Shown one piece after another: positions 7,829 to 16,575 of a stretch of DNA of 64,000 bases (position 1 is the stretch's first letter; each line of letters starts with the position of its first letter). The notes beneath the pieces were generated by a model. The model was not told the DNA's origin and did no database searches. It saw only the letters and a program-made list of their open reading frames with translations. Origin of the DNA: CBEULR01 sp965544035 (GTDB taxonomy: Bacteria; Bacillota; Desulfotomaculia; Desulfotomaculales; Desulforudaceae); assembly GCA_965544035.1 (NCBI GenBank), contig CBEULR010000012.1, positions 1 through 64,000 on the forward strand. The letters are read 5' to 3'. The position numbers were made by a program, and so were the translations under genes.

Positions 7829-10137
7829 TCCTCTCTCCACCTCCGATAAGCTATCACGGCCTGCCCCAGACACAGCCCGCCGTCGTTCGCCGGCACATAC
7901 CGGTGATACAGCAGACGGTAACCCGCATCCGGCAGTGCCTTCTTGGCACGCGCAAACAGGTATCTATTCTGCCAGGAGCCGCCGCTCAGAGCGACCGTCC
8001 GGAGGCCGGTGGCCTCCGCCGTCTGCCGCACGGTCTCCAACACCATCTCTATAACCGTGTTGTGAAACCGCGTGACGATGGTCTCCCGGGATTCTCCCTT
8101 TGTTAAATCGGCCAGCACGCCGCGGATGATCCCGCCGGCCGATATTACCCGGCCCTTGATCTCGAACGGGTAGGCACCCAGCCGCAATCCGTCCTCCGGA
8201 TCAAGAACCAGCTCGCTGAGCTCGATCGCCGCCTGGCCCTCATAGCTCGCCTGACGGCACACCCCCAGCAGGGCGGACACCGCGTCGAACAGACGGCCGC
8301 ACCCCGAGCTGGGCGGGCAGTTGAAGCCCCGCGCCAGAAGCTGTTGCACAATAGGCAGCTCCCGGCCGAACTCCCCGAACAGTCGCGCCGCCTCGCGCGC
8401 CCCCTCATCCGCACCCAGATAGGTGTGCAGGTAGGCCGTCGCCGTCCGCCAGGGATTGCGCACCGCCTGCTCACCGCCCGGGAGCGGCACGTAGCCCAGA
8501 TGGTACTCGCGGTTGAAGGACGTGTAATCCCCGGTGAGGATCTCAAATCCCCAGAGCGTCCCGTCGGTGCCGTACCCGGTCCCGTCCAGGATCACCCCGA
8601 TCGCCCGCTCTTCCACATCGTTATCGGCCAGACAGGAAACCAGGTGGGCGTGGTGGTGCTGCACCGCATACCGCGCTTCGGCCGGCACCCTTCCGGCCAG
8701 GCGCGAGGAACGGTAGTCCGGGTGCAGGTCGTAGCCCACGATCTCGGCCTCGATCCCCAGCAGCCGCTGGAAATTCATCAGGCTGGAGAACAGGTTGTTC
8801 TCCCCCTCCACACTGTCCAGCTCGCCCACATGCTGACTGACAAAGGCCTGATCCTTCTTCAGCAGGCAGAAGGTGTTCTTCATCTCCCCGCCGATCCCCA
8901 GCACCACACGCTCGGCCGCGAACGGCACGCGCACCGGCACCGGCACGTAACCGCGGGAGCGGCGGAGCAATACCGTATCCCCGTCCACCACCATGGTCAG
9001 AGAATCGTCGCACCGGTTCACAATTTCCCGGTTGTGCAGGAGATAATAGTCCGCAATGCCGGCCAGCTCGCGCAGGGCATCGGCGTTCTCCTTCGCCAGC
9101 GGCAGCTCACTGTAGTTGCCGCTGGTCATCACCAGAATATCGAACGGGCCGCCAAATAGCAAATGATGCAGCGGCGTGTAAGGCAGCATCACGCCCAGCG
9201 TCTTCAGGCCCGGAGCCAGTTCAACCGGCAGGTCGTACGCCTCGTTCTGCCGCAGCACCACGATCGGCGCCTGCGGCGAGCGCAGCAGTTCGGCCTCGGC
9301 CTCGTCCACCCGGCAGAATTGCCGCACCGTCTCCAGATTACGGCACATCACCGCGAAGGGCTTGGCGCTGCGGCCTTTTCGGTTGCGCAGGGTGCGCAGC
9401 ACCTCCGGGTCGCGCGCGTTGCACACCAGGTGAAAGCCGCCCAGGCTCTTCAACGCCAGAATCTTACCCCGGCCGAGCGCCTCCCAGCACAGCTCGCGCC
9501 AATCACCATCGATCGGGGTACCCTCACCGTCGGTGAACTCCACCGTAGGGCCGCACACCGGACAGGCCACCGGCTGGGCGTGAAAACGCCGGTCCAGCGG
9601 GTCGCGGTACTCCCGCGCGCAGTCCGGGCACATCGGGAACCCGGCCATCGAGGTCTTCGGCCGGTCATAAGGCAGGTCGCGCACAATCGTGAAGCGCGGC
9701 CCGCAGTTTGTGCAGTTCGTAAACGGGTAGCCGAAATGGCGGTCGTTCGGGTCGAAGGTGTCCCGCGCACATTCCGGACACATCCCCACATCGGGCGGCA
9801 CCAGGGCCTCAATCTCGTCATCGGCGGCGCTGGCCGTGATCTCAAAGCCCGTGTAACCCTCCACCGGCCGCTCCTCGACCTCGAAAAAGTCGATCCGCGC
9901 CAGCCGGGGCGGTTCATCCTGCAGCACCCGGACAAAACTCTGCACCGCCCCGGCCGGTCCCTCGGCCTCGATCAGCACACCCCGTCCGGCATTGAGCACG
10001 CTGCCCGTCAAACCATGCTTGAGCGCCTGGTTGTACACGAAGGGCCGAAAGCCCACCCCCTGGACGGTGCCCTTGATCGTTATCCGGTAATGGCGTTTTT
10101 CTTCTCGCGCACCCGTTCTCTCAGCCATGCGCACCAC
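7819..10137 (-). CDS. hypF: carbamoyltransferase HypF
   Basis: Makes the carbamoyl group from carbamoyl phosphate and ATP and transfers it to HypE for cyanide synthesis. Domains in order in the 772-residue protein: acylphosphatase-like (GTVQGVGFRPFVY, about 20-105); two zinc fingers (CPECARDTF...CTNCG and CPDCAREYR...CPVCG, about 120-205); YrdC-like domain (about 210-400); Kae1-like carbamoyltransferase domain with HHHAHLVSCLADN (about 410-770). The GTG at 10137 has AGGGCG 7 nt upstream; ATG 10128 is the alternative start. It overlaps hypB by 58 bp and hypC by 10 bp. Full length. Confidence 0.96.
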   Translation of the reverse strand: MVRMAERTGAREEKRHYRITIKGTVQGVGFRPFVYNQALKHGLTGSVLNAGRGVLIEAEGPAGAVQSFVRVLQDEPPRLARIDFFEVEERPVEGYTGFEITASAADDEIEALVPPDVGMCPECARDTFDPNDRHFGYPFTNCTNCGPRFTIVRDLPYDRPKTSMAGFPMCPDCAREYRDPLDRRFHAQPVACPVCGPTVEFTDGEGTPIDGDWRELCWEALGRGKILALKSLGGFHLVCNARDPEVLRTLRNRKGRSAKPFAVMCRNLETVRQFCRVDEAEAELLRSPQAPIVVLRQNEAYDLPVELAPGLKTLGVMLPYTPLHHLLFGGPFDILVMTSGNYSELPLAKENADALRELAGIADYYLLHNREIVNRCDDSLTMVVDGDTVLLRRSRGYVPVPVRVPFAAERVVLGIGGEMKNTFCLLKKDQAFVSQHVGELDSVEGENNLFSSLMNFQRLLGIEAEIVGYDLHPDYRSSRLAGRVPAEARYAVQHHHAHLVSCLADNDVEERAIGVILDGTGYGTDGTLWGFEILTGDYTSFNREYHLGYVPLPGGEQAVRNPWRTATAYLHTYLGADEGAREAARLFGEFGRELPIVQQLLARGFNCPPSSGCGRLFDAVSALLGVCRQASYEGQAAIELSELVLDPEDGLRLGAYPFEIKGRVISAGGIIRGVLADLTKGESRETIVTRFHNTVIEMVLETVRQTAEATGLRTVALSGGSWQNRYLFARAKKALPDAGYRLLYHRYVPANDGGLCLGQAVIAYRRWREECV

Positions 10138-10748
10138 TTTTCTACGCCCTCACCCGTACGGGCCGAGGTGACGAATATTTCCAAATCAGGGTTAATCTCT
10201 TTGATTTCCCGGGTCACCGTCTCCATGTCAAAGTCGGTGTACGGCACCAGATCGCTCTTGTTGATCACCGCGGCATGCGCCTGCCGGAACACCGCGGGAT
10301 ACTTGGCCGGTTTGTCGCCTCCCTCGGCCACACTCAGGAGGGCGATCTTGTAGTCCTCGCCGAGGTCAAAGTCGGCCGGACAGACCAGGTTCCCCACGTT
10401 TTCAATGAACAGCAAGTCGGTGTTCTCAACATCCAGCTGATCGAGCGCCCGCCCCACCATGTTCGCGTCCAGGTGGCAGAGGCCCTCGGTGTTCACCTGC
10501 ACCACGTCGGCCCCCTGCCCGGCGATCCGCTCGGCATCCCGCGTGGTATAGATGTCCCCCTCCACCACGCTGATCACCATTTCGTCCTTCAGCGCGGCGA
10601 TCGTGCGCTCCAGGAGCGTGGTCTTTCCCGCGCCCGGGGAACTGATCAGGTTGACGGTCAGCAATTTCTGCAGGCGTTCCCGGTTCTCCCGCGCGACCTG
10701 GTCGTTAGCCCGTAGAATGCGTTGCGCCATTACTACTTTCAACGCCAT
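10080..10748 (-). CDS. hypB: hydrogenase nickel incorporation GTPase HypB
   Basis: GTPase (222 residues) that with HypA inserts nickel into the hydrogenase large subunit. The P-loop is SSPGAGKTTLLE, followed by VVEGDIYT and the nickel/zinc-site Cys-His pair in EGLCHLDANMV. The guanine-specificity motif is INKSDLVPY. It lacks the His-rich N-terminal nickel-storage stretch found in some HypB proteins. The ATG at 10748 has GGAAAGGA just upstream; the gene overlaps the 3' end of hypA by 44 bp, so the two are probably translationally coupled. Confidence 0.96.
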   Translation of the reverse strand: MALKVVMAQRILRANDQVARENRERLQKLLTVNLISSPGAGKTTLLERTIAALKDEMVISVVEGDIYTTRDAERIAGQGADVVQVNTEGLCHLDANMVGRALDQLDVENTDLLFIENVGNLVCPADFDLGEDYKIALLSVAEGGDKPAKYPAVFRQAHAAVINKSDLVPYTDFDMETVTREIKEINPDLEIFVTSARTGEGVEKWCAWLRERVREKKNAITG

Positions 10749-11097
10749 CTTCCTTTCCGTCGTCTCCCTCGTAATAGTCGATATACAGCTCCTGCCCGGT
10801 CTTCACCTTGGCGCGTGCGCCGCACTTCGGGCAGAAGTAGGTCACGTCCTCGACTTCGGACACCGCCCCGCACTTGGGGCATTCCACCGTAATGTCCACC
10901 ACCTCGATCTCCAGCTCGCCGCCCTCAAAAATCGTACCGGGCGAAAGAATGGTAAACGCGAAGTCCAGGGCGTCCGGCAGGGCGCCGTTCATCTTGCCCA
11001 GAACCAGCTTCACCTTGGTCACCCGCTTGATGTTGTTCTCCTCGGCAGATTCAGTAATCTGCTCGAAAATGGCCGTCATCAGCCCGATTTCATGCAT
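10705..11097 (-). CDS. hypA: hydrogenase nickel incorporation protein HypA
   Basis: Nickel metallochaperone (130 residues). The N-terminal MHEIGLM carries His2 for nickel binding, and the zinc site is CPKC...CPKC about 17 residues apart in the middle. The C-terminus is longer than the usual 113-117 residues, with a charged, low-complexity tail. It starts 10 nt behind the maturation protease gene and overlaps hypB. HypA and HypB act as a pair on the MvhA precursor. Confidence 0.95.
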   Translation of the reverse strand: MHEIGLMTAIFEQITESAEENNIKRVTKVKLVLGKMNGALPDALDFAFTILSPGTIFEGGELEIEVVDITVECPKCGAVSEVEDVTYFCPKCGARAKVKTGQELYIDYYEGDDGKEDGVESSNGATHSTG

Positions 11098-11107
11098 TCC
11101 TAAACCC

Positions 11108-11590
11108 TCACTCTTTTCCTAGCCAGCGGTCGATCTCGGCGCGGACGGCGCGGGCCGCCTCCGGCACGGCCTGGGCCACCTCCGGGGAGAGGCCCATATG
11201 CCACGCCTCCATACTGGAAACCGTCACCCCGATGATCACCACTTCGGTGGGAATCATCTCGGGCACCGACCTGCGCCCGAAGGCCAAGGCGTCCCGGACG
11301 CTGATATCGTGCACCGACGCCGGCGGCGCCGACTTCCGCGGAAGCTCGTCCTCCCGCCACCGCACGATTTGACCCGGTTCGCCCGTTCCCGCTACCGCGT
11401 CTATTATAACAGCTTTATCGAATTCCAACATGTGGTCCAGCAGGCCCAAACCGGGAGCACCCGCCTCCACCACCTGCACCGTCTGGGGCAACCCCTCCCG
11501 GGTCAGTTCACGCAGGACCTCGATTCCGACCCCGTCGTCTCCCGCGAACACGTTTCCGCACGCCAAGACGACAATTTTCGGTTTGCTCAA
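11108..11590 (-). CDS. hydrogenase maturation protease (M52 family)
   Basis: Nickel-dependent endopeptidase that trims the C-terminal extension of the hydrogenase large subunit after nickel insertion. The 160-residue protein has the family N-terminus VLACGNVFAGDDGVGIEV, with an acidic metal ligand in GDDG, and the second block VIIDAVAGTGEPG. The start is TTG (11588-11590) with GGGAG about 10 nt upstream. It directly follows mvhA across a 150-bp gap containing a terminator hairpin. The likely target is MvhA, whose DPCFSCATH motif is followed by a 28-residue tail. It could be called HycI/HyaD-like; the exact subgroup name is uncertain. Confidence 0.93.
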   Translation of the reverse strand: MSKPKIVVLACGNVFAGDDGVGIEVLRELTREGLPQTVQVVEAGAPGLGLLDHMLEFDKAVIIDAVAGTGEPGQIVRWREDELPRKSAPPASVHDISVRDALAFGRRSVPEMIPTEVVIIGVTVSSMEAWHMGLSPEVAQAVPEAARAVRAEIDRWLGKE

Positions 11591-11673
11591 CCCTTAATCA
11601 CTCCCGGATTCCACTGCGGCCGATAGATACCTTTAGCATTCGTCTTTTGTCCGTGCATATCCTTTCACTGTCG

Positions 11674-11713
11674 AAAAAGAACGGGACCCCTCCGGATAAC
11701 CGGAAGGGTCCCG
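11674..11713 (-). terminator. intrinsic terminator/attenuator between mvhA and maturation genes
   Basis: On the minus strand a long stem (CGGGACCC with GGGTCCCG, plus inner TTCCGG / CCGGAG, loop TTAT) spans 11682-11713. It is followed by TTCTTTTT (11674-11681). It lies 27 nt beyond the mvhA stop, so only part of the transcripts would continue into the protease-hypABFCDE genes. Confidence 0.8.
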
Positions 11714-11739
11714 AAAGGTAGGTCCAAGTCACCAGCTGA

Positions 11740-13209
11740 CTAGCTGACTCCTCTTTCCAACTGCTTAACCATCTCACCGTTAGCATCATATACGTTGATG
11801 CTGAGCGGCATTTCACCCAAAATGGCGTGTGTCGCGCAGCTGAAGCACGGGTCATACGCCCGGAGAGCCATCTCGACCATATTCAGCAGGCCGTTGGTGA
11901 TCTCCATACCCGGCTTGATGACGGCCATCGCCGCCTTCTTCACCGCCATGGCAATCGGGCCGTTATTGTTGGTGGTGCCCACGATCAGGTTGGCCGCCGT
12001 GACGATACCCTTTTCGTCGGTGGCGTAGTGGTGCGTCAGGGTGCCGCGCGGCGCCTCAACGATTCCCACACCCTCCTTCGGCGTCTCGGTCGGGATGTTC
12101 AGGATATCATCACTGGTGATCTCCGGATCCTGCGCCAGCTCAAGCAGACGCTCGGTGGCATACATAAGCTCAACCAAACGCGCCCAGTGCGTGGCCAGCA
12201 CGGCGTGTACCGGCCTGCCGCCGAGCGTATCGAAGAACCTCTCGTAGGCGGCCTGCGCTTCCGGAGTGGTAAAGCCTTCGCTGGCGTTAATGCGGCCCAG
12301 CGGAGCGGCCTGGTAAATCGAGGTGCCCGGGCCTTCCACCAGACCCTGCCACCCGAGCTTCTTCAGGTACGGGAACTTCAGATAGCTGTACTCTTCCACG
12401 TGCTCGGCCACGTAGTCCAGGTATTCCCTCGGGCCGTACTTGTAGAGTTCATTGCCCTCGGTATCCACCACACGGACCTTGCCGTCGTAGAAGTTGACCT
12501 TGTTGTTCTCGTCGACCATACCCATGTAGTTGGTGACCAGCTTGTACCCGTCGCTCAGAATCAGATCGACATAGGCCTTGTTCTTAAGCACAACGTCATC
12601 GAAGAGCTGTAGGCTGAACTTCGCGAATTCCACCAGGGATTTCGCCATTTCTTCGACTTCCTTGCGCTCATCTTCGTTGAGGCCCTTACTCACACCGCCG
12701 GGCAGCGTCCAGGCCGGATGCGTCGCCTTGCCGCCCAGCATGGCCTGAATCTTCTGCGCCTTAGCGCGGTGCTTGACGACCGAGCCCCCGATCTCCACAC
12801 CGACTTTGCCGATCACACCCAGCACGTTCCGGACGGCCGGGTCGGCGTCGGGGCCCATCACAAAGTCGGGCGCCCCCAGGGCGTAGAAATGCGCGATATG
12901 GCTGTGCGTGAAGTGCGCCGAATAATAGAGCTCGCGGAGTTTTTTCGCCGTCGGCGTAGGTTCTACTCCGTAAACCATGTCCATGGCCTTACCCGAGGCC
13001 AAATGATGCGCGGCGGGTCAAACACCGCAGATACGGGTAACAATCTGCACAACCTGCTCCATCGGGCGGCCTTCGCAGAATTTCTCGAAGCCGCGCAGCT
13101 CCGGAATCTGGAGATACACGTTTTCGACCGCCCCGGAGTCATTCAGGAAGATATTGATCTTGGCGTGACCCTCCAGCCTGGTTACCGGATCAATAGCGAT
13201 CTTCTTCAT
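11740..13209 (-). CDS. mvhA: MvhA-type [NiFe] hydrogenase large subunit with in-frame TGA (selenocysteine) at residue 64
   Basis: Large subunit of a group 3 (MvhADG-type) hydrogenase: holds the Ni-Fe centre and splits H2 for electron transfer through MvhG and MvhD, typically to heterodisulfide-reductase-like partners. The reading frame is open for 489 codons except for TGA at 13018-13020. That codon falls in RICGV-TGA-PAAHHLASGKAMD, exactly where the family has the second Cys of the N-terminal RxCGxC motif. A 6-bp hairpin with a G-containing 6-nt loop follows (12984-13001). The C-terminal motif DPCFSCATH (Cys455, Cys458) is normal, with a 28-residue tail for the maturation protease. The start overlaps the mvhG stop as ATGA. 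Reading the TGA as Sec is inference from this evidence; a nonsense mutation is the alternative. Confidence 0.9.
12984..13020 (-). promoter_or_regulatory. TGA codon and bacterial SECIS-like hairpin in mvhA
   Basis: TGA at 13018-13020; 16 nt later a perfect 6-bp stem TGGCCT / AGGCCA (plus coordinates 12984-12989 and 12996-13001) closes the loop CGGGTA. The apical loop starts 22 nt after the TGA and has G in its second position. These properties fit the general bacterial SECIS description for SelB-dependent decoding. Confidence 0.75.
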
Positions 13210-14162
13210 ACTTTAGCCCTCCTTAACAGCGACCCCGGCAGTGCGTAGCGGTAGAACGTACCCGCCGGATCGAGCAACTGGCTGATGATACGGTCCGCTT
13301 CATCCGGATCGTCGGTATCGACGACGGAAGCCAAGGCACTGATATACTTGGCGCCCACGTCGATCACATCATCCAGCGGCCCGTAGCAGCCGGTGCAGGG
13401 CATATTCGCACTGATGCACTGGTTGCCGCAGCCGGCCCGAGTAACGGGACCCATACAGGGCAGGCCCTGCTCCAGCAGGCACTTCTCGGGATCAACTTTG
13501 AATTCGAACGGCTGACGGAACTCCTTAACCTTCTTGTCGGTCTTGATCCGGCTACAGGTATTGCAGAGTGTAACGTTTTCACAGCCCGCGTAGGACCCAA
13601 CAGGCGGAAGCTGTCCCTTTACAATCGCCATGACAACGTTCCAGATCTGGGTGTAAGTGGGCGGGCAGCCCGGCACGTAGTACTCGACATCCACCACGTC
13701 GGTCAGGCATTTCACTTCTTTATAGAACTCCGGAAGCTCGATCTCGCCTTCCGGCACTTTGGTCACAGTTTTGGGGAGGACTTTCTCCGGGTTTTCCGTG
13801 GATGGCGATTCGAAATAGACCCGGTTCAAGATGGCGCCCTGTTTCTTGAAGTTGGCCAGGCCCGGGATGCCGCCGGAAATGGCACAGGCCCCGAAGGCCA
13901 CCATGACCTTGGACTTCTGCCGCAGGAGCTTGGCAATGTGCTCGTTCTCCGAATTCCGTATGGCGCCGTGATACAGGCAGACATCGATGTATCCGTCCTC
14001 ATACGATTCCAGGTCACTGTATTTAAAGTCGGTCGCGAGCGGCCAGAAAACGATGTCCGCCGCCTCGGCCAGGTCGATAACCTTTTCGGCTATGTCCAAC
14101 GTGGCCACGTCACAACCGCCGCAGGCTGCGCCCCAGTAGGAGGCTAATTTCAGCTTACTCAT
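13206..14162 (-). CDS. mvhG: MvhG-type hydrogenase small subunit
   Basis: Iron-sulfur small subunit (318 residues) that relays electrons from the MvhA Ni-Fe site towards MvhD. The N-terminus SYWGAACGGCDVA gives the proximal-cluster cysteines; further ligands are seen in FGACAISGG, VPGCPPT, CNTCSR, CLLEQGLPCMG and GCGNQC...CTGCYG. The protein has no Tat signal, so it is cytosolic, as expected for Mvh-type enzymes. The start at 14162 follows GGAGGGGAGGG and lies 1 nt beyond the mvhD stop. The longer upstream open frame lies inside mvhD and is spurious. Its TGA stop overlaps the mvhA start. Confidence 0.95.
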   Translation of the reverse strand: MSKLKLASYWGAACGGCDVATLDIAEKVIDLAEAADIVFWPLATDFKYSDLESYEDGYIDVCLYHGAIRNSENEHIAKLLRQKSKVMVAFGACAISGGIPGLANFKKQGAILNRVYFESPSTENPEKVLPKTVTKVPEGEIELPEFYKEVKCLTDVVDVEYYVPGCPPTYTQIWNVVMAIVKGQLPPVGSYAGCENVTLCNTCSRIKTDKKVKEFRQPFEFKVDPEKCLLEQGLPCMGPVTRAGCGNQCISANMPCTGCYGPLDDVIDVGAKYISALASVVDTDDPDEADRIISQLLDPAGTFYRYALPGSLLRRAKV

Positions 14163-14163
14163 C

Positions 14164-14604
14164 TTAACCCTCCCCTCCGGCTGCAACCTGGCACTCTTTC
14201 TTAAACGGGCCAAGCCGCCTGAGATCTTCGGTGAAGTCATGGATGATCTGCGCAAACACCGTACCTTCCGCCGCAGACACCCATTCTAAACGTACTCTTT
14301 CCTTTTCGACGCCAAGCTGCGCCAATACCTCGGACATCAGCTTGAAACGGCGCATCGTCTTGTAATTGCCACTAACATAGTGGCAGTCACCGGGGTGTCA
14401 ACCCGCCACCAAAACGCCGTCTGCTCCGTCGCTCAAGGCTTTAAATACAAACTGCGGGTCAACGCGGCCGGAGCACATCACCCGGATGATTCTCACGTTC
14501 GGTGGATACTGAAGCCTGGAGACACCGGCCAGGTCAGCACCGCCGTAACTGCACCAGTTACACAGAAACGCGATGATTTTGGGTTCAAAATTCGATTTCT
14601 CCAT
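14164..14604 (-). CDS. mvhD: MvhD-type electron-transfer subunit with in-frame TGA (selenocysteine) at residue 69
   Basis: Small [2Fe-2S] subunit that links the hydrogenase to a heterodisulfide-reductase-like electron-bifurcating partner. The frame runs 146 codons from ATG 14604 (AAGGGG upstream) with TGA at 14398-14400 inside VLVAG-TGA-HPGDCHY. MvhD proteins have Cys there (GCHPGDCHY), and VhuD of methanogens is a known Sec-containing relative. A perfect 8-bp hairpin lies just downstream (14367-14385). Other cysteines are in FLCNWCSYGG and VMCSGR. It is the first gene of the operon; no hdrA, hdrB or hdrC gene is next to it, because murJ lies upstream, so the partner must be encoded elsewhere. 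Confidence 0.92.
14367..14400 (-). promoter_or_regulatory. TGA codon and bacterial SECIS-like hairpin in mvhD
   Basis: TGA at 14398-14400; 12 nt later TGCCACTA / TAGTGGCA pair perfectly (8 bp) around the loop TGT (plus 14375-14377). The loop starts 20 nt after the TGA and contains G at position 2. This is stronger than the hairpin in mvhA. Confidence 0.82.
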
Positions 14605-14802
14605 TCCCGCCCCTTCTTTCATACAGACTTTGAAAGCTCAGCACCAGCACCAGCAGGTTTATTCGTTCTCTCACCTCCGTTACCGTCTTTTTCCGTGCTC
14701 AATAAGAATAACCAACCGATTCGTCAACTGACTTAAACAGCAAGAAAGGCCGAAACCAACTTCCTCGCTTGTCTCGCAACCCTTGTCCGAATATTTTTTT
14801 CT

Positions 14803-14831
14803 ATTCTAACAAAAGAACCTTCCAGCATCAA
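14803..14831 (-). promoter_or_regulatory. probable sigma-A promoter of the mvh-hyp operon
   Basis: Minus-strand TTGATG (14826-14831), 17-bp spacer, TAGAAT (14803-14808). This leaves a leader of about 190 nt before mvhD. A second candidate, TTGACG with TATTGA at 17 bp, lies nearer the gene. The 279-bp gap 14605-14883 shows nothing else recognisable. Confidence 0.6.
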
Positions 14832-14883
14832 GCCTTTCCAACACTAAACCGGCAACACTTGCTTTTTTGAAAACATTTGCCCG

Positions 14884-16473
14884 TTAATGGCGAACCCGAA
14901 AAGCATATAGTTTGGCCCCCAGGACGGACCGGCCAAAACGAGCCACATTGATCAATTCGTCAAGCCGGAGTAAGAATCCTGCAACAAAAAACATAAGTGC
15001 ACCCACAATGATGTCCAAAATTATACGGATCAGGAGAGCCATGCCTGACCCGGCAAACACCCCGGCGAGAAAAGCATCGGTAAAGTGCACCACCAGGACC
15101 ATCACCGCGGCAGCGGCAATCACGCCGCCCAAAAAACGCAGAAGATCGGCAGTCAAGACGGGCAGGCGGCGGTGCAGCAGATAGGCCAGGATTACCATGT
15201 TCAGCAGGGCCGTGATCGAAGTGCCCAGCGCCAGTCCGGCATGCGCGAAATAACCCATCAGTGCCAGGCTCGCCCCGAACTTCACCACCAGCGTGCTGAG
15301 CGTGATCACCACCGGGGTGCGCGTGTCCTGCATGGCGAAGAAACCACGGCTCAAAATCATCACCATGCACAGCCCGATCAATCCGATGGAGAAGAACAGA
15401 AGCGCCGCTGCCGTCATTTCGGTCGCCCGGGCGTCGAAGGCCCCGCGCTGGAACAGAAGCGTGACGATCGGCTCGCGCAGGATCAGGATACCCGCGCCCG
15501 CCGGAATGGTCAGCATCAGCACTACCTTGATCCCGCGGCGCAGGGTGGCCGCCATCTCGGCCGGTTTGTTCTCGGCAATCTGCTTCGACAAGGTCGGAAA
15601 GATGGCCGTGGAGATGGCCAGGACAAACAGGCTCTGCGGGAGCTGGATCAGCTTGTTCGCGTAGTTCAGCGCGGCGATGCTGCCCTCGGCCAGGCCCGAA
15701 GCCAGCACCCAGTCCACCATCAGGTAGATCTGGTTCACCGAGAGGCCCAGCGTCAGCGGGAACACCAGCGCCAGCACCCGTTTAACCTCGGGATGACGGA
15801 AATCAAAGATGAAGTGGTAGCGAAAACCGGCCCGCCGCAGGACCGGAATCTGGATCAGCGCCATGGTGAGCGCACCGCCCAGCGCCCCTGCCGCCAGGCC
15901 GTACACCCCATAAAACCGGCCCAGTACCAGCGCGCCGAAGATGATGACGATGTTCATCGCCGCCGAGCCGAAGGCCGGGATGCCGAAGATATTGTTCGCG
16001 TTCAGGATGCCCATGAAAAGCCCCGCCAGGCTGAAGAAGACAATGGAAGGAAGCATGAAAATGGTCAACTGCACGGCCAGATTAAAGGTTTCGGGCGGGA
16101 AGCCCTGCCCCAGCAGTCCCACGATCAGCGGCGCGGCCAGCATACCCACGAGCGCGGCGGCCACCGTAAAAACCACCAGCGCATTGGTGACGAGGCTGCA
16201 CAGCCGCCAGGCCTCGTCGCGCTGTCCCTTGGCCACATACTCCGCAAAGATCGGCACGATAACCGTGGCCAGCGCCAGTCCGGCCACACCGTAAAAGATG
16301 CTCGGAATGGTGTAAGCCACCAGATAGGCATCGGTGGCACTGGTGGCTCCAAACTGATGGGCGATCGCCGTCTCCCGGCCCAAACCCAGGAGGCGGGACA
16401 GCCCCGACATAATCATCACAATAATTGTCGCCCGAGCGACTACCTGTCCTGTAGACAATGGCGTATCCTCCAC
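14884..16473 (-). CDS. murJ: lipid II flippase MurJ (MviN family)
   Basis: Polytopic membrane protein (529 residues, MOP superfamily) expected to move lipid II across the membrane for peptidoglycan synthesis. The sequence shows about 14 hydrophobic segments from residue 10 to 515. It carries the MviN-type blocks MSGLSRLLGLGRETAIAHQFGATSATDAY near the N-terminus and ILSRGFFAMQDTRTPVVI in the second half. It is a single gene upstream of the mvh operon on the same strand and not obviously linked to it. A paralogue used in glycan export cannot be excluded, but the similarity to MurJ is clear. Confidence 0.92.
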   Translation of the reverse strand: MEDTPLSTGQVVARATIIVMIMSGLSRLLGLGRETAIAHQFGATSATDAYLVAYTIPSIFYGVAGLALATVIVPIFAEYVAKGQRDEAWRLCSLVTNALVVFTVAAALVGMLAAPLIVGLLGQGFPPETFNLAVQLTIFMLPSIVFFSLAGLFMGILNANNIFGIPAFGSAAMNIVIIFGALVLGRFYGVYGLAAGALGGALTMALIQIPVLRRAGFRYHFIFDFRHPEVKRVLALVFPLTLGLSVNQIYLMVDWVLASGLAEGSIAALNYANKLIQLPQSLFVLAISTAIFPTLSKQIAENKPAEMAATLRRGIKVVLMLTIPAGAGILILREPIVTLLFQRGAFDARATEMTAAALLFFSIGLIGLCMVMILSRGFFAMQDTRTPVVITLSTLVVKFGASLALMGYFAHAGLALGTSITALLNMVILAYLLHRRLPVLTADLLRFLGGVIAAAAVMVLVVHFTDAFLAGVFAGSGMALLIRIILDIIVGALMFFVAGFLLRLDELINVARFGRSVLGAKLYAFRVRH

Positions 16474-16520
16474 TCAGCTAAGATAGATACTAACACCGCC
16501 GTTCAGGCCAGGCAAGTACC

Positions 16521-16558
16521 AACCACAGGGACGGTTCTTGCGGCCGGTCCCCGTGGTT
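16521..16558. repeat. REP-like palindrome next to the RAYT-like gene
   Basis: AACCAC-A-GGGAC (16521-16532) pairs with GTCCC-C-GTGGTT (16547-16558) around a loop carrying GGTTCTTGCGGCCG. The element sits 17 nt beyond the transposase stop. The same GGGxCGGTTCTTG(T/C)GG core recurs at 23779, 24341 (inverted) and 30949-31007. Confidence 0.75.
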
Positions 16559-16575
16559 ATGCGGTCGACCGGCTG

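Noticed and set aside
13018..13020. mvhA as a pseudogene or split gene broken by a nonsense codon
   Set aside because: The frame is perfectly conserved on both sides, a SECIS-like hairpin follows, and mvhD has the same arrangement. It remains the main alternative.
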